Numbered from the stretch's first letter, positions 34,137 through 56,622 are shown. The stretch is 64,000 nt of DNA from Glandiceps talaboti (GCF_964340395.1 NC_135568.1:21033081-21097080); one strand, 5' to 3'. Notes: generated by a model not told the origin, from the sequence alone. A program made the numbers and translations.

Positions 34137-35201
34137 TATTATATTATACCAGTATATTGATGGTGGAAATCGAGGGATCTGATTGGTCTAGACATCAAAC
34201 TAGCGCGTCTAAAACGAGTGATAATGCACTGCTGGTACGATAATGCACTGCTGGCACGCGTCCAAATTTTGTTCGTCTACGAGCGTTGAGTTGTAGTCCG
34301 CCGTGATACTGATAGTGAACTCTTCGAATTGTCAGAGGAGGATTTTCTCTCAATGACACAATATTTTATGAGAAATTATGAAGGAAATTTCGAAAGCAAC
34401 CCAGTCATCGCGTATTTGTTCAAATCATCGCCTACTACATGTACTAAGGTCAAGGCGCTATAGGCATGCACGAGATCGGCCCCAGCCTCGGCGCGGCTGG
34501 AGTGGAAACATTGGTGAGCTGCCCTGTCCTGTCATAAAAATGAAGCCCGTGAAAGAGGTTACACTGGCCGACTTACCATTAATCTAAATAGAAATTTGTC
34601 TGGGATCCTGTCCTAGAGTATCAGTCATCAATCCGAGAGGGAAATCCTCAAACCCGAAAATCTACTGAGGTAACTTCCAGTAATATAAATACATTGTAAA
34701 TATCAACCTGTCTATAACTTCACAGATTCACGAATTCGGCCGGGAGCGATCGAAGCACGCTGTATTCAATAAACCACTTCAAGTTTATACCTTGAGTCAA
34801 ACAGGTTGTTTATTCATCACTGTGCACTTTTAATGAGCCGATCAATGTACAGATTATCCCTAGAAACGATGAGCAGATAAAATAAACCCAGTCGCTGCAC
34901 GACGTTCACATTGAGGCCAAGATTAGCTGTCTTGAAAAGCAGCGTTATTGTTATGCAAATTAGACACAGAGGCGCATATGAAACATGTGAAACGAGAAAA
35001 CGTTAGTTCTTATCTTGTTTCCGATATTTTCAATATACTGGGTATAATATAATAGCGATAAACCACCCCTGGGGAAGGTATACCACTCGGTTTTGACCAG
35101 TGAACTCAATATATGCACTCGCTATCGCTCGTGCATATATTTCGTTCACTGGTCAAAACCTCTTGGTATACCATCCCCAGGTGGTGGTTTATTGCTTAAA
35201 T
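34137..35201. mobile_element. TIR element with adjoining palindrome, inserted in the 49-bp array
   Basis: The left end TATTATATTATACCAGTATA (34137) matches the reverse complement of the right end TATACTGGGTATAATATAAT (35034-35053). A 141-bp palindrome follows directly (35055-35195: GCGATAAACCACC ... GGTGGTGGTTTATTGC), then the satellite resumes. The interior is GC-richer than the surroundings and holds a coding-like frame at 34290-34463. There is no recognised transposase, so it is probably non-autonomous; whether the palindrome belongs to it is uncertain. Confidence 0.65.
34290..34463 (+). CDS. Short coding-like frame in the TIR element (unidentified)
   Basis: A 57-codon stop-to-stop frame reads DTDSELFELSEEDFLSMTQY, then FMRNYEGNFESNPVIAYLFK. 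The acidic, well-mixed composition looks like real protein rather than AT-rich noise. A single TAG (34461) is followed in the same frame by ACTRSAPASARLEWKHW before the next stop. It may be a relic of the parent transposon or a captured exon. No family was recognised. Confidence 0.25.
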   Translation, partial: VVVRRDTDSELFELSEEDFLSMTQYFMRNYEGNFESNPVIAYLFKSSPTTCTKVKAL

Positions 35202-35560
35202 AATACATTGTGCCAGGGGGTCAAAACTAAACATTGAGTCATTACATAATACCTTGTGCTAGGGAGTCGAAATTAAACATTCAGACATTACATAATACCT
35301 TGTGCTAGGGAGTCAAAATTAAACATTGAATCATTACATAATACCTTGTGCTAGGGAGTCAAAAATAAACAGTAATCATTACACAATACCTTGTGCTAGG
35401 GAGTCAAAATTAAACATTGAATCATTGCATAATATCTTGTGCTAGGGAGTCAAAACTAAACATCAAATCAATACACAACAATACCTTGTGCTAGGGAGAC
35501 AAAACTAAACATTGTAGGGAGTCAAAACTAAACATTGAATGTATACATAATACATAATCA
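35202..35560. repeat. 49-bp minisatellite, right block (about 7 copies)
   Basis: Continuation of the array at 33269-34136, decaying towards 35560. Isolated cores GTGCTAGGTAGTCA (about 35683) and GTGCTAGGCTTCAA (about 35789) show older, diverged units further on. Confidence 0.9.
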
Positions 35561-36000
35561 TTACATAAAAATCACACTAAAAAATTTCACAATTGCTTTC
35601 ATGATGCAGAAGTTTAGTAGTTTTCTGTTTAGTAGGGGAGAGATGATAAGGACTCCTCCCACTCCAATATTTAACAGTCTACTTGTGCTAGGTAGTCAAG
35701 TCAAAAACATTGAGTTACTACCTGGGATAATGCCCAGTGTTAAAGAGTCAATAAAAACATTTTGTTACCTAAAATATTACTAGTTTACCTAGTGCTAGGC
35801 TTCAAATCATAGACTGTCATTTGCATTTTATTGCAATGGATAAAACAGTAAATTGTTGTTGTTACACATGAATGTCAAAAATATGTATTATAATTATTTT
35901 TTATGGTAGCTTTATGTCACTACTGTAAGTTGTTTTTGAATTCATCCAAACATTGGGTTGTTATGGTCAAACCACTTACCTGTTAGTGTTACAACTGCAA
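35561..36000. other. Intron 6 sequence, nothing recognised
   Basis: AT-rich, with no exon seen apart from decayed satellite units. Confidence 0.4.
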
Positions 36001-36170
36001 CATATGGGATTTCAACTGTGTTGTGGGTTTGATTAAATTTGCCATGCTGTATAAAAGAAGAGTGTTGTTCAGTTTGACCATGAAACAACCCATTTTCCTC
36101 AGGCATTTAGGTTAGTTCATGCATTAACACTGACCCCATAAGGGTGGCCCTAACTGGACAAATTAATACA
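36001..36170 (+). mobile_element. Old, diverged copy of the 21533 SINE (body only)
   Basis: Aligns in order with the SINE body at 21600-21800: GTGTTG..GGGTTTGATT, AAGAAG.GTG.TGTTCAGTTTGACC, AACAAC, TTTTCC, and GGACAAAT near the end. The tRNA head and tail are not preserved. Confidence 0.55.
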
Positions 36171-36313
36171 AAAAATATGAATTCCAATTATAATTGGTAT
36201 TTTGCCTTCAGGTACACAAAGTTGCTCGTGGCAAACACAATTTTTTGCAGAATAATTATTGCAAATACTGGGTACAGAATTTTATATATTTTCTATTTTT
36301 GTATTATCAATAG

Positions 36314-36494
36314 GAAGTGATTAACTCCATAGGTGGTATCCAGGTGTTATTCCCATTATTGGAACTGGCATCAACAGAATATATGGATCTGAAAAACTCA
36401 TTAAATGATGATGGATTTAACAAGGAAAAACTAACATCACAAGATACTACTGCTGATGCCGAGTGGGTAGTTGTACCAAAGTCATACTATTTAG
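36314..36494 (+). CDS. NBEAL: NBEAL exon 7 (solenoid region after the ConA-like domain)
   Basis: Acceptor TTTTTGTATTATCAATAG, donor TTAG|GTGAGA. Starts in phase 0 and ends after one base. Reads EVINSIGGIQVLFPLLELAS, then a charged linker (about residues 23-50) and AEWVVVPKSYYL. The INSIGGIQVLFPLLE start of the DUF4704-like helical region is strongly conserved across BEACH proteins. Confidence 0.94.
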
Positions 36495-36654
36495 GTGAGA
36501 TGATTATTAAAATGCAAATTTAGTCTAAAGAGCCAATCATAATGTACACTGTATTTATAAATCAACCAATCAAAGAACATACTTGACATCATCTGCAATT
36601 GTGTCTGCCACATTATCAGTTGACCAATTATGGCAAATCAACTACAAATACGTA

Positions 36655-38908
36655 GGTTATAACATAGGTTATCCATAGGTTATAAACATAGGTTATACAT
36701 AGGTTATACATAGGTTATACATAGGTTATAAACATAGGTTATACATAGGTTATACATAGGTTATACATAGGTTATAAACATAGGTTATACATAGGTTATA
36801 CATAGGTTATAAACATAGGTTATACATAGGTTACACATAGGTTACACATAGGTTACACATAGGTTATAAACATAGGTTACACATAGGTTATACATAGGTT
36901 ATACATAGGTTACACATAGGTTATACATAGGTTATACATAGGTTATAAACATAGGTTACACATAGGTTATACATAGGTTATACATAGATTATAAACATAG
37001 GTTATACATAGGTTACACATAGGTTACACATAGGTTACACATAGGTTATAAACATAGGTTACACATAGGTTATACATAGGTTATACATAGGTTACACATA
37101 GGTTATACATAGGTTATACATAGGTTATAAACATAGGTTACACATAGGTTATACATAGGTTATACATAGGTTATACATAGGTTACACATAGGTTACACAT
37201 AGGTTATAAACATAGGTTATACATAGGTTATACATAGGTTATACATTGGTTACACATAGGTTACACATAGGTTACACATAGGTTACACATAGGTTATACA
37301 TAGGTTACTCATAGGTTATACATAGGTTATAAACATAGGTTATACATAGGTTATAAACATAGGTTACACATAGGTTATACATAGGTTATACATAGGTTAC
37401 ACATAGGTTATACATAGGTTATACATAGGTTATAAACATAGGTTACACATAGGTTATACATAGGTTATACATAGGTTACACATAGGTTATACATAGGTTA
37501 AAAACATAGGTTACACATAGGTTATACATATGTTACACATAGGTTATACATAGGTTATACATAGGTTACACATAGGTTATACATAGGTTATACATAGGTT
37601 ATACATAGGTTACACATAGGTTATAAACATAGGTTATACATAGGTTATACATAGGTTACACATAGGTTATAAACATAGGTTACACATAGGTTATACATAG
37701 GTTATACATAGGTTATACATAGGTTACACATAGGTTATACATAGGTTACACATAGGTTATAAACATAGGTTACACATAGGTTACACATAGGTTATACATA
37801 GGTTATACATAGGTTACACATAGGTTACACATAGGTTACACATAGGTTATAACATAGGTTATACATAGGTTATACATAGGTTACACATAGGTTATACATA
37901 GGTTATACATAGGTTATACATAGGTTACACATAGGTTACACATAGGTTATACATAGGTTACACATAGGTTACACATAGGTTACACATAGGTTACACATAG
38001 GTTATAACATAGGTTATACATAGGTTATAACATAGGTTATACATAGGTTACACATAGGTTACACATAGGTTACACATAGGTTACACATAGGTTATAACAT
38101 AGGTTATACATAGGTTACACATAGGTTACACATAGGTTATAACATAGGTTATACATAGGTTATAACATAGGTTATAACATAGGTTACACATAGGTTACAC
38201 ATAGGTTACACATAGGTTACACATAGGTTATAACATAGGTTATACATAGGTTATAACATAGGTTATACATAGGTTACACATAGGTTATAACATAGGTTAT
38301 ACATAGGTTATAACATAGGTTATAACATAGGTTATACATAGGTTATAACATAGGTTATACATAGGTTATACATAGGTTACACATAGGTTACACATAGGTT
38401 ATAACATAGGTTACACATAGGTTACACATAGGTTATAACATAGGTTATACATAGGTTATACATAGGTTATACATAGGTTACACATAGGTTACACATAGGT
38501 TACACATAGGTTATAACATAGGTTATACATAGGTTACACATAGGTTACACATAGGTTATAACATAGGTTATACATAGGTTATACATAGGTTATACATAGG
38601 TAATACATAGGTTATACATAGGTTATACATAGGTTATACATAGTTTATGACGTAGGTTATACATAGGTTACACATAGGTTATAACATATATTATACATAG
38701 GTTATACATAGGTTACACATAGGTTATAACATATATTATACATAGATTATACATAGGTTATACATAGGTTATAACATAGGTTATACATAGGTTATACATA
38801 GGTTATACATAGGTTATAAACATAGGTTATACATAGGTTATACATAGGTTATACATAGGTTATAAACATAGGTTACACATAGGTTATACATAGGTTATAC
38901 ATAGGTTA
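36655..38908. repeat. 11-bp minisatellite, left block (about 195 units)
   Basis: Dense array of ACATAGGTTAT, with ACATAGGTTAC variants and 10-, 12- and 13-bp forms (AACATAGGTTAT, AAACATAGGTTAT). It fills intron 7 together with the right block; the LINE at 38909-40738 is inserted within it. Confidence 0.97.
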
Positions 38909-40543
38909 TGGGCCAAACAATTTAATATAGTGCCAGAATGCCAAGCAGGTTTTCTTGAAGGTTATTCAACTGTTGATAACTTTTTCACTCTGTATGCAAC
39001 ACTTCAAAAATCATTGTCGGTAAGAGAAAAGAAATTGTATTGTCTATATGTAGATTTCGAGAAAGCCTTCGATTCAGTGGACAGAACACAGCTCTTGTAC
39101 AGATTGGCTTTAGAAGGAATTAATGGCAAAATGTACCAAATATTGAAAGCAATGTACGCTGACGTGAAATCGAGTGTTAGGGAGGGAAATGTAACGTCAG
39201 AGTGTTTCGTCTTACAAAAAGGGGTTCGTCAGGGATGCATGCTAAGCCCGATTTTGTTTAGTCTATACATTAATGAGCTTGAGAAAATGATGAAAAATTC
39301 AGGGTTGCGTGGAATTCAATTTTTACCGAATGACATGTTGGAACTTTTTCTTCTGTTATATGCTGATGATATTGCCATATTGTCAAATACTGTGATTGGT
39401 TTAAAGAGATTAATTGATGTACTGTATGATTTTACCTTGAAATGGAAAATGAAAGTCAATCTGGCGAAAACGAAAGTTGTAGTGCATAGAAATGGAGGTT
39501 ATCTCAGTAGGCACGAGAAGTGGTATTTTGGTGGGACAGAGCTGAAGATAGCAAGTGCTTATGAGTACCTAGGTCTCGTATTGTCATGTAAAGACTCTCT
39601 TTCCGTCACCACAAGAAATATGGCTGTTAAAGCTAGGAAGAAATTAGCTATCGTAGGAAAGTCTGTTAAAGATTTGAAGTTTCTGGCACCGAAAATATAT
39701 TTTAGGCTTTTTGACGTCTTGATTTTACCAGTCCTTAGCTACGGCTCTGAAGTATGGGGTTTTACGGCATATGAACACCTTGAAAGAGTACAGTTACTTT
39801 ATTGCAGACGTTATTTAGGAGTGGCAAATAGCGCCCCCAATTGTACAGTTTTGGGTGAATGTGGGAGATTGCCATTGTTCTGTTACTATGTTACAAGATG
39901 CGTTAAGTACTGGCTACATATCATAACAATGCCAGAGTCACGTTTACCATTTAAAGCTTATCAAATGTTATTTAAAATGGATGAACAAGGAAAACATTCC
40001 TGGGTCACACAGGTAAAACATCTGTTTTATCAGTACGGTTTTGGAGAATCCTGGTTAAACCAGGGTGTGGGGAATACAGTGGTCTTTCTATCAGAGTTTA
40101 GTACTAGGGTAAAAGACGTTAAAAGCCAAGAATGGTGGTCAGAGGTATGTGCTAACGAGAAAACTAGTTACTATAGAAATTTTAAAAAGGAACTTGCACC
40201 TGAAATGTATATTTCATTGATTAGTCTTTTTAAGTACCGTAGAGCCCTAGCAAGATTTAGATGCTCTAGCCACGCGTTAGAGATCGAAACGGGGAGACAC
40301 AGAGGAACTGACAGAGAATTCAGGATATGTAAATTATGTTGTATCGAAGTAGAAGATGAATATCATTTCCTCTTTAAGTGTCCAGCGTGGGATAATCTAA
40401 GAAAAAGATATTTACAACCTACATCATACAGATCACCTTCACTTTACCATTTTAATCAGTTGATGGCATCTAAGGATGACAATACCACTAGAAATCTAGA
40501 TTTATTTTTGTTTCATGCATTTAAAGTAAAAGACAAACTGTAA
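38909..40543 (+). CDS. LINE ORF2 C-terminal two-thirds: reverse transcriptase, thumb, zinc knuckle
   Basis: Frame open from the satellite junction (first residues WAKQFNIV) to TAA at 40541-40543, about 540 codons. Contains ECQAGFLEGYSTVDN, YCLYVDFEKAFDSVD (first catalytic Asp), KGVRQGCMLSPILFSLYINE, LLLYADDIAILS (catalytic YADD intact), KVNLAKTKVVV, YGSEVWGF and RICKLCCIEVEDEYHFLFKC (CCHC-like knuckle). The endonuclease and RT fingers are lost to 5' truncation, so it cannot move by itself. Any in-frame ATG used in the cell would be incidental. Confidence 0.93.
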   Translation, partial: WAKQFNIVPECQAGFLEGYSTVDNFFTLYATLQKSLSVREKKLYCLYVDFEKAFDSVDRTQLLYRLALEGINGKMYQILKAMYADVKSSVREGNVTSECFVLQKGVRQGCMLSPILFSLYINELEKMMKNSGLRGIQFLPNDMLELFLLLYADDIAILSNTVIGLKRLIDVLYDFTLKWKMKVNLAKTKVVVHRNGGYLSRHEKWYFGGTELKIASAYEYLGLVLSCKDSLSVTTRNMAVKARKKLAIVGKSVKDLKFLAPKIYFRLFDVLILPVLSYGSEVWGFTAYEHLERVQLLYCRRYLGVANSAPNCTVLGECGRLPLFCYYVTRCVKYWLHIITMPESRLPFKAYQMLFKMDEQGKHSWVTQVKHLFYQYGFGESWLNQGVGNTVVFLSEFSTRVKDVKSQEWWSEVCANEKTSYYRNFKKELAPEMYISLISLFKYRRALARFRCSSHALEIETGRHRGTDREFRICKLCCIEVEDEYHFLFKCPAWDNLRKRYLQPTSYRSPSLYHFNQLMASKDDNTTRNLDLFLFHAFKVKDKL

Positions 40544-40738
40544 ACTCTCCATAATTTACCATTTATAATTCAGCGAATGTGTGCTTTGGAGCTTTACAAA
40601 GACAGCCTTGTTTATCACTGTATGTATTACACTGGCACTGTGAACTAGTTGTGTAACTGAATTTATTTATTATACTGTGTATATATCTGGGGCCGGAGGC
40701 CCATATTATTAAATAAACCAGTATTATAATTTATAATT
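38909..40738 (+). mobile_element. APE-type LINE, 5'-truncated, recent insertion
   Basis: Inserted in the 11-bp array. It begins in the middle of the RT domain and ends with GGGGCCGGAGGCCC, a polyadenylation-type signal AAATAAACC (about 40713) and a short ATAATTT repeat tail. It is related to the minus-strand LINE at 27203-31560, which shares all protein blocks. Any target duplication cannot be told apart from the satellite. The intact frame and sharp edges suggest a young copy. Confidence 0.92.
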
Positions 40739-41075
40739 TATACATAGGTTATAACATAGGTTATACATAGGTTATACATAGGTTATAACATAGGTGATAA
40801 CATAGGTGATAACATAGGTTATACATAGGTTATACATAGGTTACAACATAGGTTATACATAGGTGATAACATAGGTGATAACATAGGTTATGACATAGGT
40901 TATACATAGGTTACAACATAGGTTATACATAGGTTATACATAGGTTATACATAGGTTACACATAGGTTATACATAGGTTATACATAGGTTTAATATACAT
41001 AGGTTATACATAGGTTATACATAGGTTATAACATAGGTTACAACATAGGTTATACATAGGTTACAACATACAAGC
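40739..41075. repeat. 11-bp minisatellite, right block (about 30 units)
   Basis: Same ACATAGGTTAT units as the left block, with more variants (ACATAGGTGATA, ACATAGGTTACA). Confidence 0.95.
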
Positions 41076-41521
41076 AGTTCAAAGATTTTAGCTTTCAATA
41101 ATAATGTGACTGTCATTTCCTGCAAGGTTTTCCCAGAAATCCCCAAAGTGGCTGAACCCATGTCATAAGAGCAGTAGGACTCCTTTAAAAAATTTCAAAT
41201 GACCAATAAACTATTTTATCACCCAGAATTATATTGAATTTGACAGTACTAGTCAATAGAAGTGTCATCTACCATGCTATAAGAGTAGGAGTCGAAATAG
41301 CCAATTACAAAGCATCTACTATACAATAGGAGTAGGAGTTAAAAACACCTAATCACAAAGCATCTATCATACTATAAGAGTAGGAGTCAAAACAGCCAAT
41401 CATGGAGTTAAAGAGAGCCAATCACAACACCACTACAATACTATACAATAAAGACACAAAAAAACAAGAAACTCTCAAATTGGTAAAATGAATGACTTTA
41501 AAAGGTTTATATGTCTTTCAG
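41076..41521. other. End of intron 7
   Basis: Three loose repeats of about 75 bp around AGCATCTA.CATACTATAAGAGTAGGAGT (41260-41390), then the pyrimidine tract of exon 8. No gene. Confidence 0.5.
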
Positions 41522-41655
41522 ATGATAAGCTTGAAAAGAACCCTGTTGCAAGTTTCCTAACTGTACTACGACACATGTGTAAAGGTAACACTGACAATCA
41601 GGAAAGGCTCACAAGGACACAGGAGATTGCCACCATTGGAGCCTTGATGCAGAGA
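41522..41655 (+). CDS. NBEAL: NBEAL exon 8 (solenoid region)
   Basis: Acceptor TTATATGTCTTTCAG, donor AGA|GTTAGT. The first two bases complete an Asp codon. Reads DDKLEKNPVASFLTVLRHMC, then KGNTDNQERLTRTQEIATIG and ALMQR. The RLERNLVATF and GVATLGALLQK positions of vertebrate NBEAL1 correspond. Ends in phase 0. Confidence 0.93.
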
Positions 41656-41744
41656 GTTAGTAGCTTCATTCTGATTGACTATCAAAATGAAACAATATAG
41701 TATTATAGATGATTGGTTGATTACAATTTTTACAGATATTTGCT

Positions 41745-42005
41745 GTTTCAAATAAACGTTGTATAATTAATGATAATAACAGCACGCATTCTGCATAATT
41801 GCCAATATGGCTACTCAGTGGTATTTGCACTCATGCTTACAATATTTTCTGCTGCACTTTCAATTGCTGTGCTCAGAAAATTAGGGCCACACTTGTATGC
41901 CACACTTGCAATGTTTTCTGCTGCACTTTCAATTGCTGTGCTCAGAAAATTAGGGCCACACTTGTATGCCACACTTGTATGCCACACTTGCACTCATACA
42001 TGATG
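41745..42005 (+). repeat. Dispersed repeat copy 2 with internal 64-bp duplication
   Basis: Related to 10687-10900. A unit of about 64 bp (TTTTCTGCTGCACTTTCAATTGCTGTGCTCAGAAAATTAGGGCCACACTT type, starting about 41842) occurs twice in tandem and explains the overlapping open frames. Confidence 0.7.
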
Positions 42006-42241
42006 GGATTCTGGTGTAGTACTACATGCAGTGTAACAAACTTGTTGTCAACTAACATTCTTATCATTAGAAAGGATCTTTGTAAAACAGTCTAAATTTA
42101 CAATCCAGGTATTTAATATGTATTTAGGAATAAGCAGTGAAATTTATTTTATCACATCTTTTTCTGCACACCAACATGGTTGTTGAGAAGCTACTATTGT
42201 CTGTGTAGTGATTGACAGGTGTCATTTGCTTTGATTGACAG

Positions 42242-42398
42242 TTGGATCCCACATTGATTGATGTGAATGTATTGATGGCTGTACAGCTATTGGTGGAGTG
42301 TCTAGCAAACAGTGTGCCAAACTTGCTACAAATCATCTATCAACATGTACTCTTTGATTTTAGAATCTGGAGTAAAAGTGATTTCCCTGTCAGGATAG
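42242..42398 (+). CDS. NBEAL: NBEAL exon 9 (solenoid region)
   Basis: Acceptor TTTGCTTTGATTGACAG, donor ATAG|GTATGT. Starts in phase 0 and ends after one base. Reads LDPTLIDVNVLMAVQLLVEC, then LLQIIYQHVLFDFRIWSKSD and FPVRI. The DVNVLMAVQLL and LFDFRIW...DFP.RIG blocks are among the best-conserved in the family. Confidence 0.96.
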
Positions 42399-53297
<10,899 letters not shown>

Positions 53298-53299
<2 letters not shown>

Positions 53300-53505
53300 G
53301 AATCACAAAATCCCGAGGTCTAGGTGGGACCGGAAATAACCGAAAACTCTCGAAGGAAATCCGAAGGGAAGTGACTGAAAAAAGGTCATTTTAAGGTGTT
53401 TGCAGATGCTTTTTTCTAAAAGTTTTAAAACCAGTATACATTTCACAAACATGTCATCTAGCAAAATAGCAATAGTGAATGTGAGCATTTTGAATTACCT
53501 TTAAG
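53298..53505 (-). mobile_element. Dispersed element with a 61-codon frame, copy 1
   Basis: On the minus strand it matches 63640-63842 of the plus strand over about 200 bp. Both keep a frame starting MLT.TIA.LLDDMFVKCILV and ending SRVFGYF.SHL...IL (60 and 61 codons). The only length difference is 3 nt. The element abuts the end of the 46-bp satellite. Family unknown. Confidence 0.65.
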
Positions 53506-53607
53506 CTGTTGTAAACCCTAGTTGAAAAGAATCAAGTGATACAAAACTTTGAAATAATTAGAATTAGGATTGTCCAATAAATTTGAATATTTCATCATTA
53601 TTTTTAG

Positions 53608-53758
53608 TTCACCCAACCATGGTTTATCATCTGAGGATGCCAGAACCATCAGAGTGTCACTTTTAGGATTGATCAAATATTACGTTGGTAAAGGAATCGA
53701 GATTGAAGAAATGATGGCTATTGTAAACTTCCTGGTTCAAGCCAGTGAAGACTCAATG
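53608..53758 (+). CDS. NBEAL: NBEAL exon 11 (solenoid region)
   Basis: Acceptor TTTCATCATTATTTTTAG, donor ATG|GTAGGT. The first base completes Asn from exon 10. Reads SPNHGLSSEDARTIRVSLLG, then LIKYYVGKGIEIEEMMAIVN and FLVQASEDSM. LS.(D/E)D.RTIR.SL.GLIKY is a family block. Ends in phase 0. Confidence 0.95.
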
Positions 53759-54510
53759 GTAGGTCATAATATTGATGTTTCTTTTGCATTCTCTGATTGG
53801 TCAAATAAGTAGCTCATGAATATTCATTGCATTGTCCTCAAATCAATTTTTGTCTGGGCACAAAAAATATGAATATTCAAATAGTAGAATTCTTCCTTTC
53901 ATTGGCCAGATATTGGAATGAATATTCATAAAGTTGAATGCACCAACAGGAATACATCATTCAGTCATGCATATTCATAGATTTTCCTGGTATTTGCTAT
54001 TGCTTGACCCAGTTGACAATGTATTTAATTACAAGTTATTCTGTGAAAATTTCAGTTTGATTTTGTATTTATATTATGATTAGTCATTGATTTTTCAGTG
54101 CCAAACAATTTTTTAGAATATTTGGAAAGTCCATCAATGATTCTGTTTGTATGACCGTAGTGAGCAACTAAACAGATATAGTTGCCAAATTATTGATACA
54201 AATAGTGAATCACAAGTCTTAACTCCGATATTTTTAATGTTTGTGTGATTTAAAGTATTTATGTATTAACAGTATAGATTAGTTATCTCTTTAAATCATA
54301 TACTCACTAAACTAATGTCAGTGTAGTTAAAATTTATAATACTTTCTGAAATCTATAAAATTTAAGATGTCTTCCAAAAGGTGGGAGCAGGTAGAAGTAA
54401 GAAATTCAACTTCCCCTTCACCCTCTCCTCAAAATATGCTAAGCCTTATAGATTGCAAACCAGTATTACTATGCTCAGCTATCTAGTCAAATAATTACTG
54501 TGTTACTTGA
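53759..54510. other. Intron 11, first part, nothing recognised
   Basis: AT-rich, no repeat or exon seen. Confidence 0.4.
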
Positions 54511-54653
54511 TTATTACCCAATATCACCTCTCCGTTTGTCGTATCATTTTGAGTGTAATTTCCGTAATGTGACACGAACTGTTAGATGAGTGTCACATTA
54601 CAGAAACTGCACTCACAATGATACGACAAATGAAGAGGTGATATTGGGTAATA
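54511..54653. repeat. 143-bp imperfect palindrome (hairpin)
   Basis: The left arm ATTATTACCCAATATCACCT (54511) pairs with AGGTGATATTGGGTAATAAT (ending about 54653). Inner parts TTTGTCGTATCATT and GTAATGTGACAC also pair; the loop is near 54580. It could be a small MITE. TTATTACC-like ends do not identify a family. Confidence 0.8.
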
Positions 54654-56445
54654 ATCTATTTATCATATAGCTATACCCAGAAGTTCAAAGGGAAATTATG
54701 AAAAATAAAAAGAGCACAGCTTGCTATACAGTGCACTTCATGTGTCGTGTGACCTGTTATCAGGTGACATTCACTAAAACGTCAATGAACATAGTTTGCT
54801 GACCCAGCTCAACCTGCTCCGACAATCAGAAAATTTCATCAGATTTTGGTGTAATTATCCATAATTATTTTTGAAATACAATATTGGTATTAGAGTAAGT
54901 TCTCTAGAAGTTTCAGAAAATGCTTTAATGTGTTAATAAAACTAGATGGTCGACCATGAGCATAACTACTGCAGTACAATAGTGTGGTATGGGTAGCGTC
55001 AGTGGATGACTTACACTCACACAGTCGTGCCCACGATACACATTGCGAAATGTATGTACCTGTATAGTGTTATGAATTTACAATCTTAACTAAAAAGTAT
55101 CATTTGGGTATCGATATTTTTATCAAAATTTCCTTGTTTTGAAAATTCCTCAGGGTTGTGGCCATACGCGATATCCCTAACTTCGAAGATCGGCTACCAT
55201 TTTATTTATGTTTTGTTTATGTTCAGAATCGACATGTTTTGGCCAATCAGAGAGGTGTTTGCTGATGACATTTAACATGAATATCATGACATTTAAAGTC
55301 CAACATCAGAAGTGTGATATTTTGCGTTAAACATCATCAAGAACAATTGATCTGGGCATAGGTGTATGATATCTCTTATATCTGGTTATTGGAAGACAAA
55401 AAAAATAGTTTGGCCACTTGGGCAAATTTTGGCCGCTCAAATCTACACAGGTATTATGTACTTCATAAACCATCATTTTACAACATTTCATAGAAAATGC
55501 TGATGATGTGATGGCATCATTGGTTGATTTCAATCATCCTACTTTGATGGTATGAAATTTAGGAACTCGTAGCAAATTATACATCACCGATACTGGTATA
55601 GTTTGTATCCATGAGAAAAAGTTAATCTAAATTTACCCAAATGTGGCATGGTCTTGTGAGATACTTCTTCAACAATACCTGCGAATGTAGGTAATCAGAG
55701 TATGACATATTGCATCATCCCCATAAATGAATGTTATAGACTCATACGAAGGGTTTTCCCATTGTTATGAGGATGGACAACCTATGTATACACATCCTCT
55801 GGATCCTGCAGTAAACATGAACCTAGTAAAGGTGGCTACCACCCCTACATTGATAATACTGCTTGCCATGTGAACTATGTTTATGTTGTTCATGGTGTGT
55901 TATATTTCATGGAGTATAAACTTGTGAAATGCCCAATCGAAATGTTGGTATGTATTCCTATCAATGATGGGAAGGTCATGTTTATGTTATGTAGACAATG
56001 GACAGTTTGGCAGACAGAAATTCAATTCATTGCTTAGAAAATGTTCATATACATATACAAATCACTACACAAAGATATGAATTAATTTATGTTTAAAGTT
56101 TAAAATGTATTTTATGCTGATATGTATTATCAGTTATCATCAATTGAAAACTTGTCAAATTTATTTTTGCTTCTGTGTAAGACTGTCTGAAGTGTTGGTA
56201 TAGAGACCACTACATCAAAAATTACAGTGATTAGCAACAACTACTGAAAAGTTGAATAATCTATCTGTCCTTAAATTTTTTTATCTATCATCGGCCACTG
56301 TTTTTTTCCCATCTTTTTTTTTCTCTTTCCATGATTCCTTTAATTTCAGGTGAAATTCAGCTCTGTTTCTTTGTTATTTATTTATTTCTCTCAAATTTCA
56401 AGTCCATAATTTTGTTTCTTGTTCTCATTATCAACCTTCTTTCAG
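54654..56445. other. Intron 11, remainder, nothing recognised
   Basis: About 1.8 kb without a recognised exon, repeat or element. It ends in a long pyrimidine-rich stretch before the microexon candidate. Confidence 0.4.
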
Positions 56446-56481
56446 TGTTTTTTGTATGGACCTTATCGAGTATCTAATGTG
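56446..56481 (+). CDS. NBEAL: Candidate NBEAL microexon 1 (36 nt, phase 0-0)
   Basis: Acceptor CAACCTTCTTTCAG, donor GTG|GTAAGT, both strong. Twelve codons: CFLYGPYRVSNV. It begins and ends in phase 0, exactly the phase of the junction between exon 11 and exon 12, so inclusion adds 12 residues without a shift. The direct join of exons 11 and 12 (SEDSM to IIEVIDML) already fits the family length, so this would be an optional cassette. Confidence 0.55.
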
Positions 56482-56622
56482 GTAAGTTCTGTACAGTAAA
56501 AGATGTAATCCCAAATCCATGCTAACATACCATGAACATCAATCAATGTCAGAGCACTGTGTCATAATACCAACAATAAAAATAAGAAGGATGCATCTTT
56601 ACATGTACAAGACTTTGATGCC

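Noticed and set aside
41770-42095. Overlapping 77-98 codon frames
   Set aside because: Generated by a 64-bp tandem duplication in a dispersed repeat.
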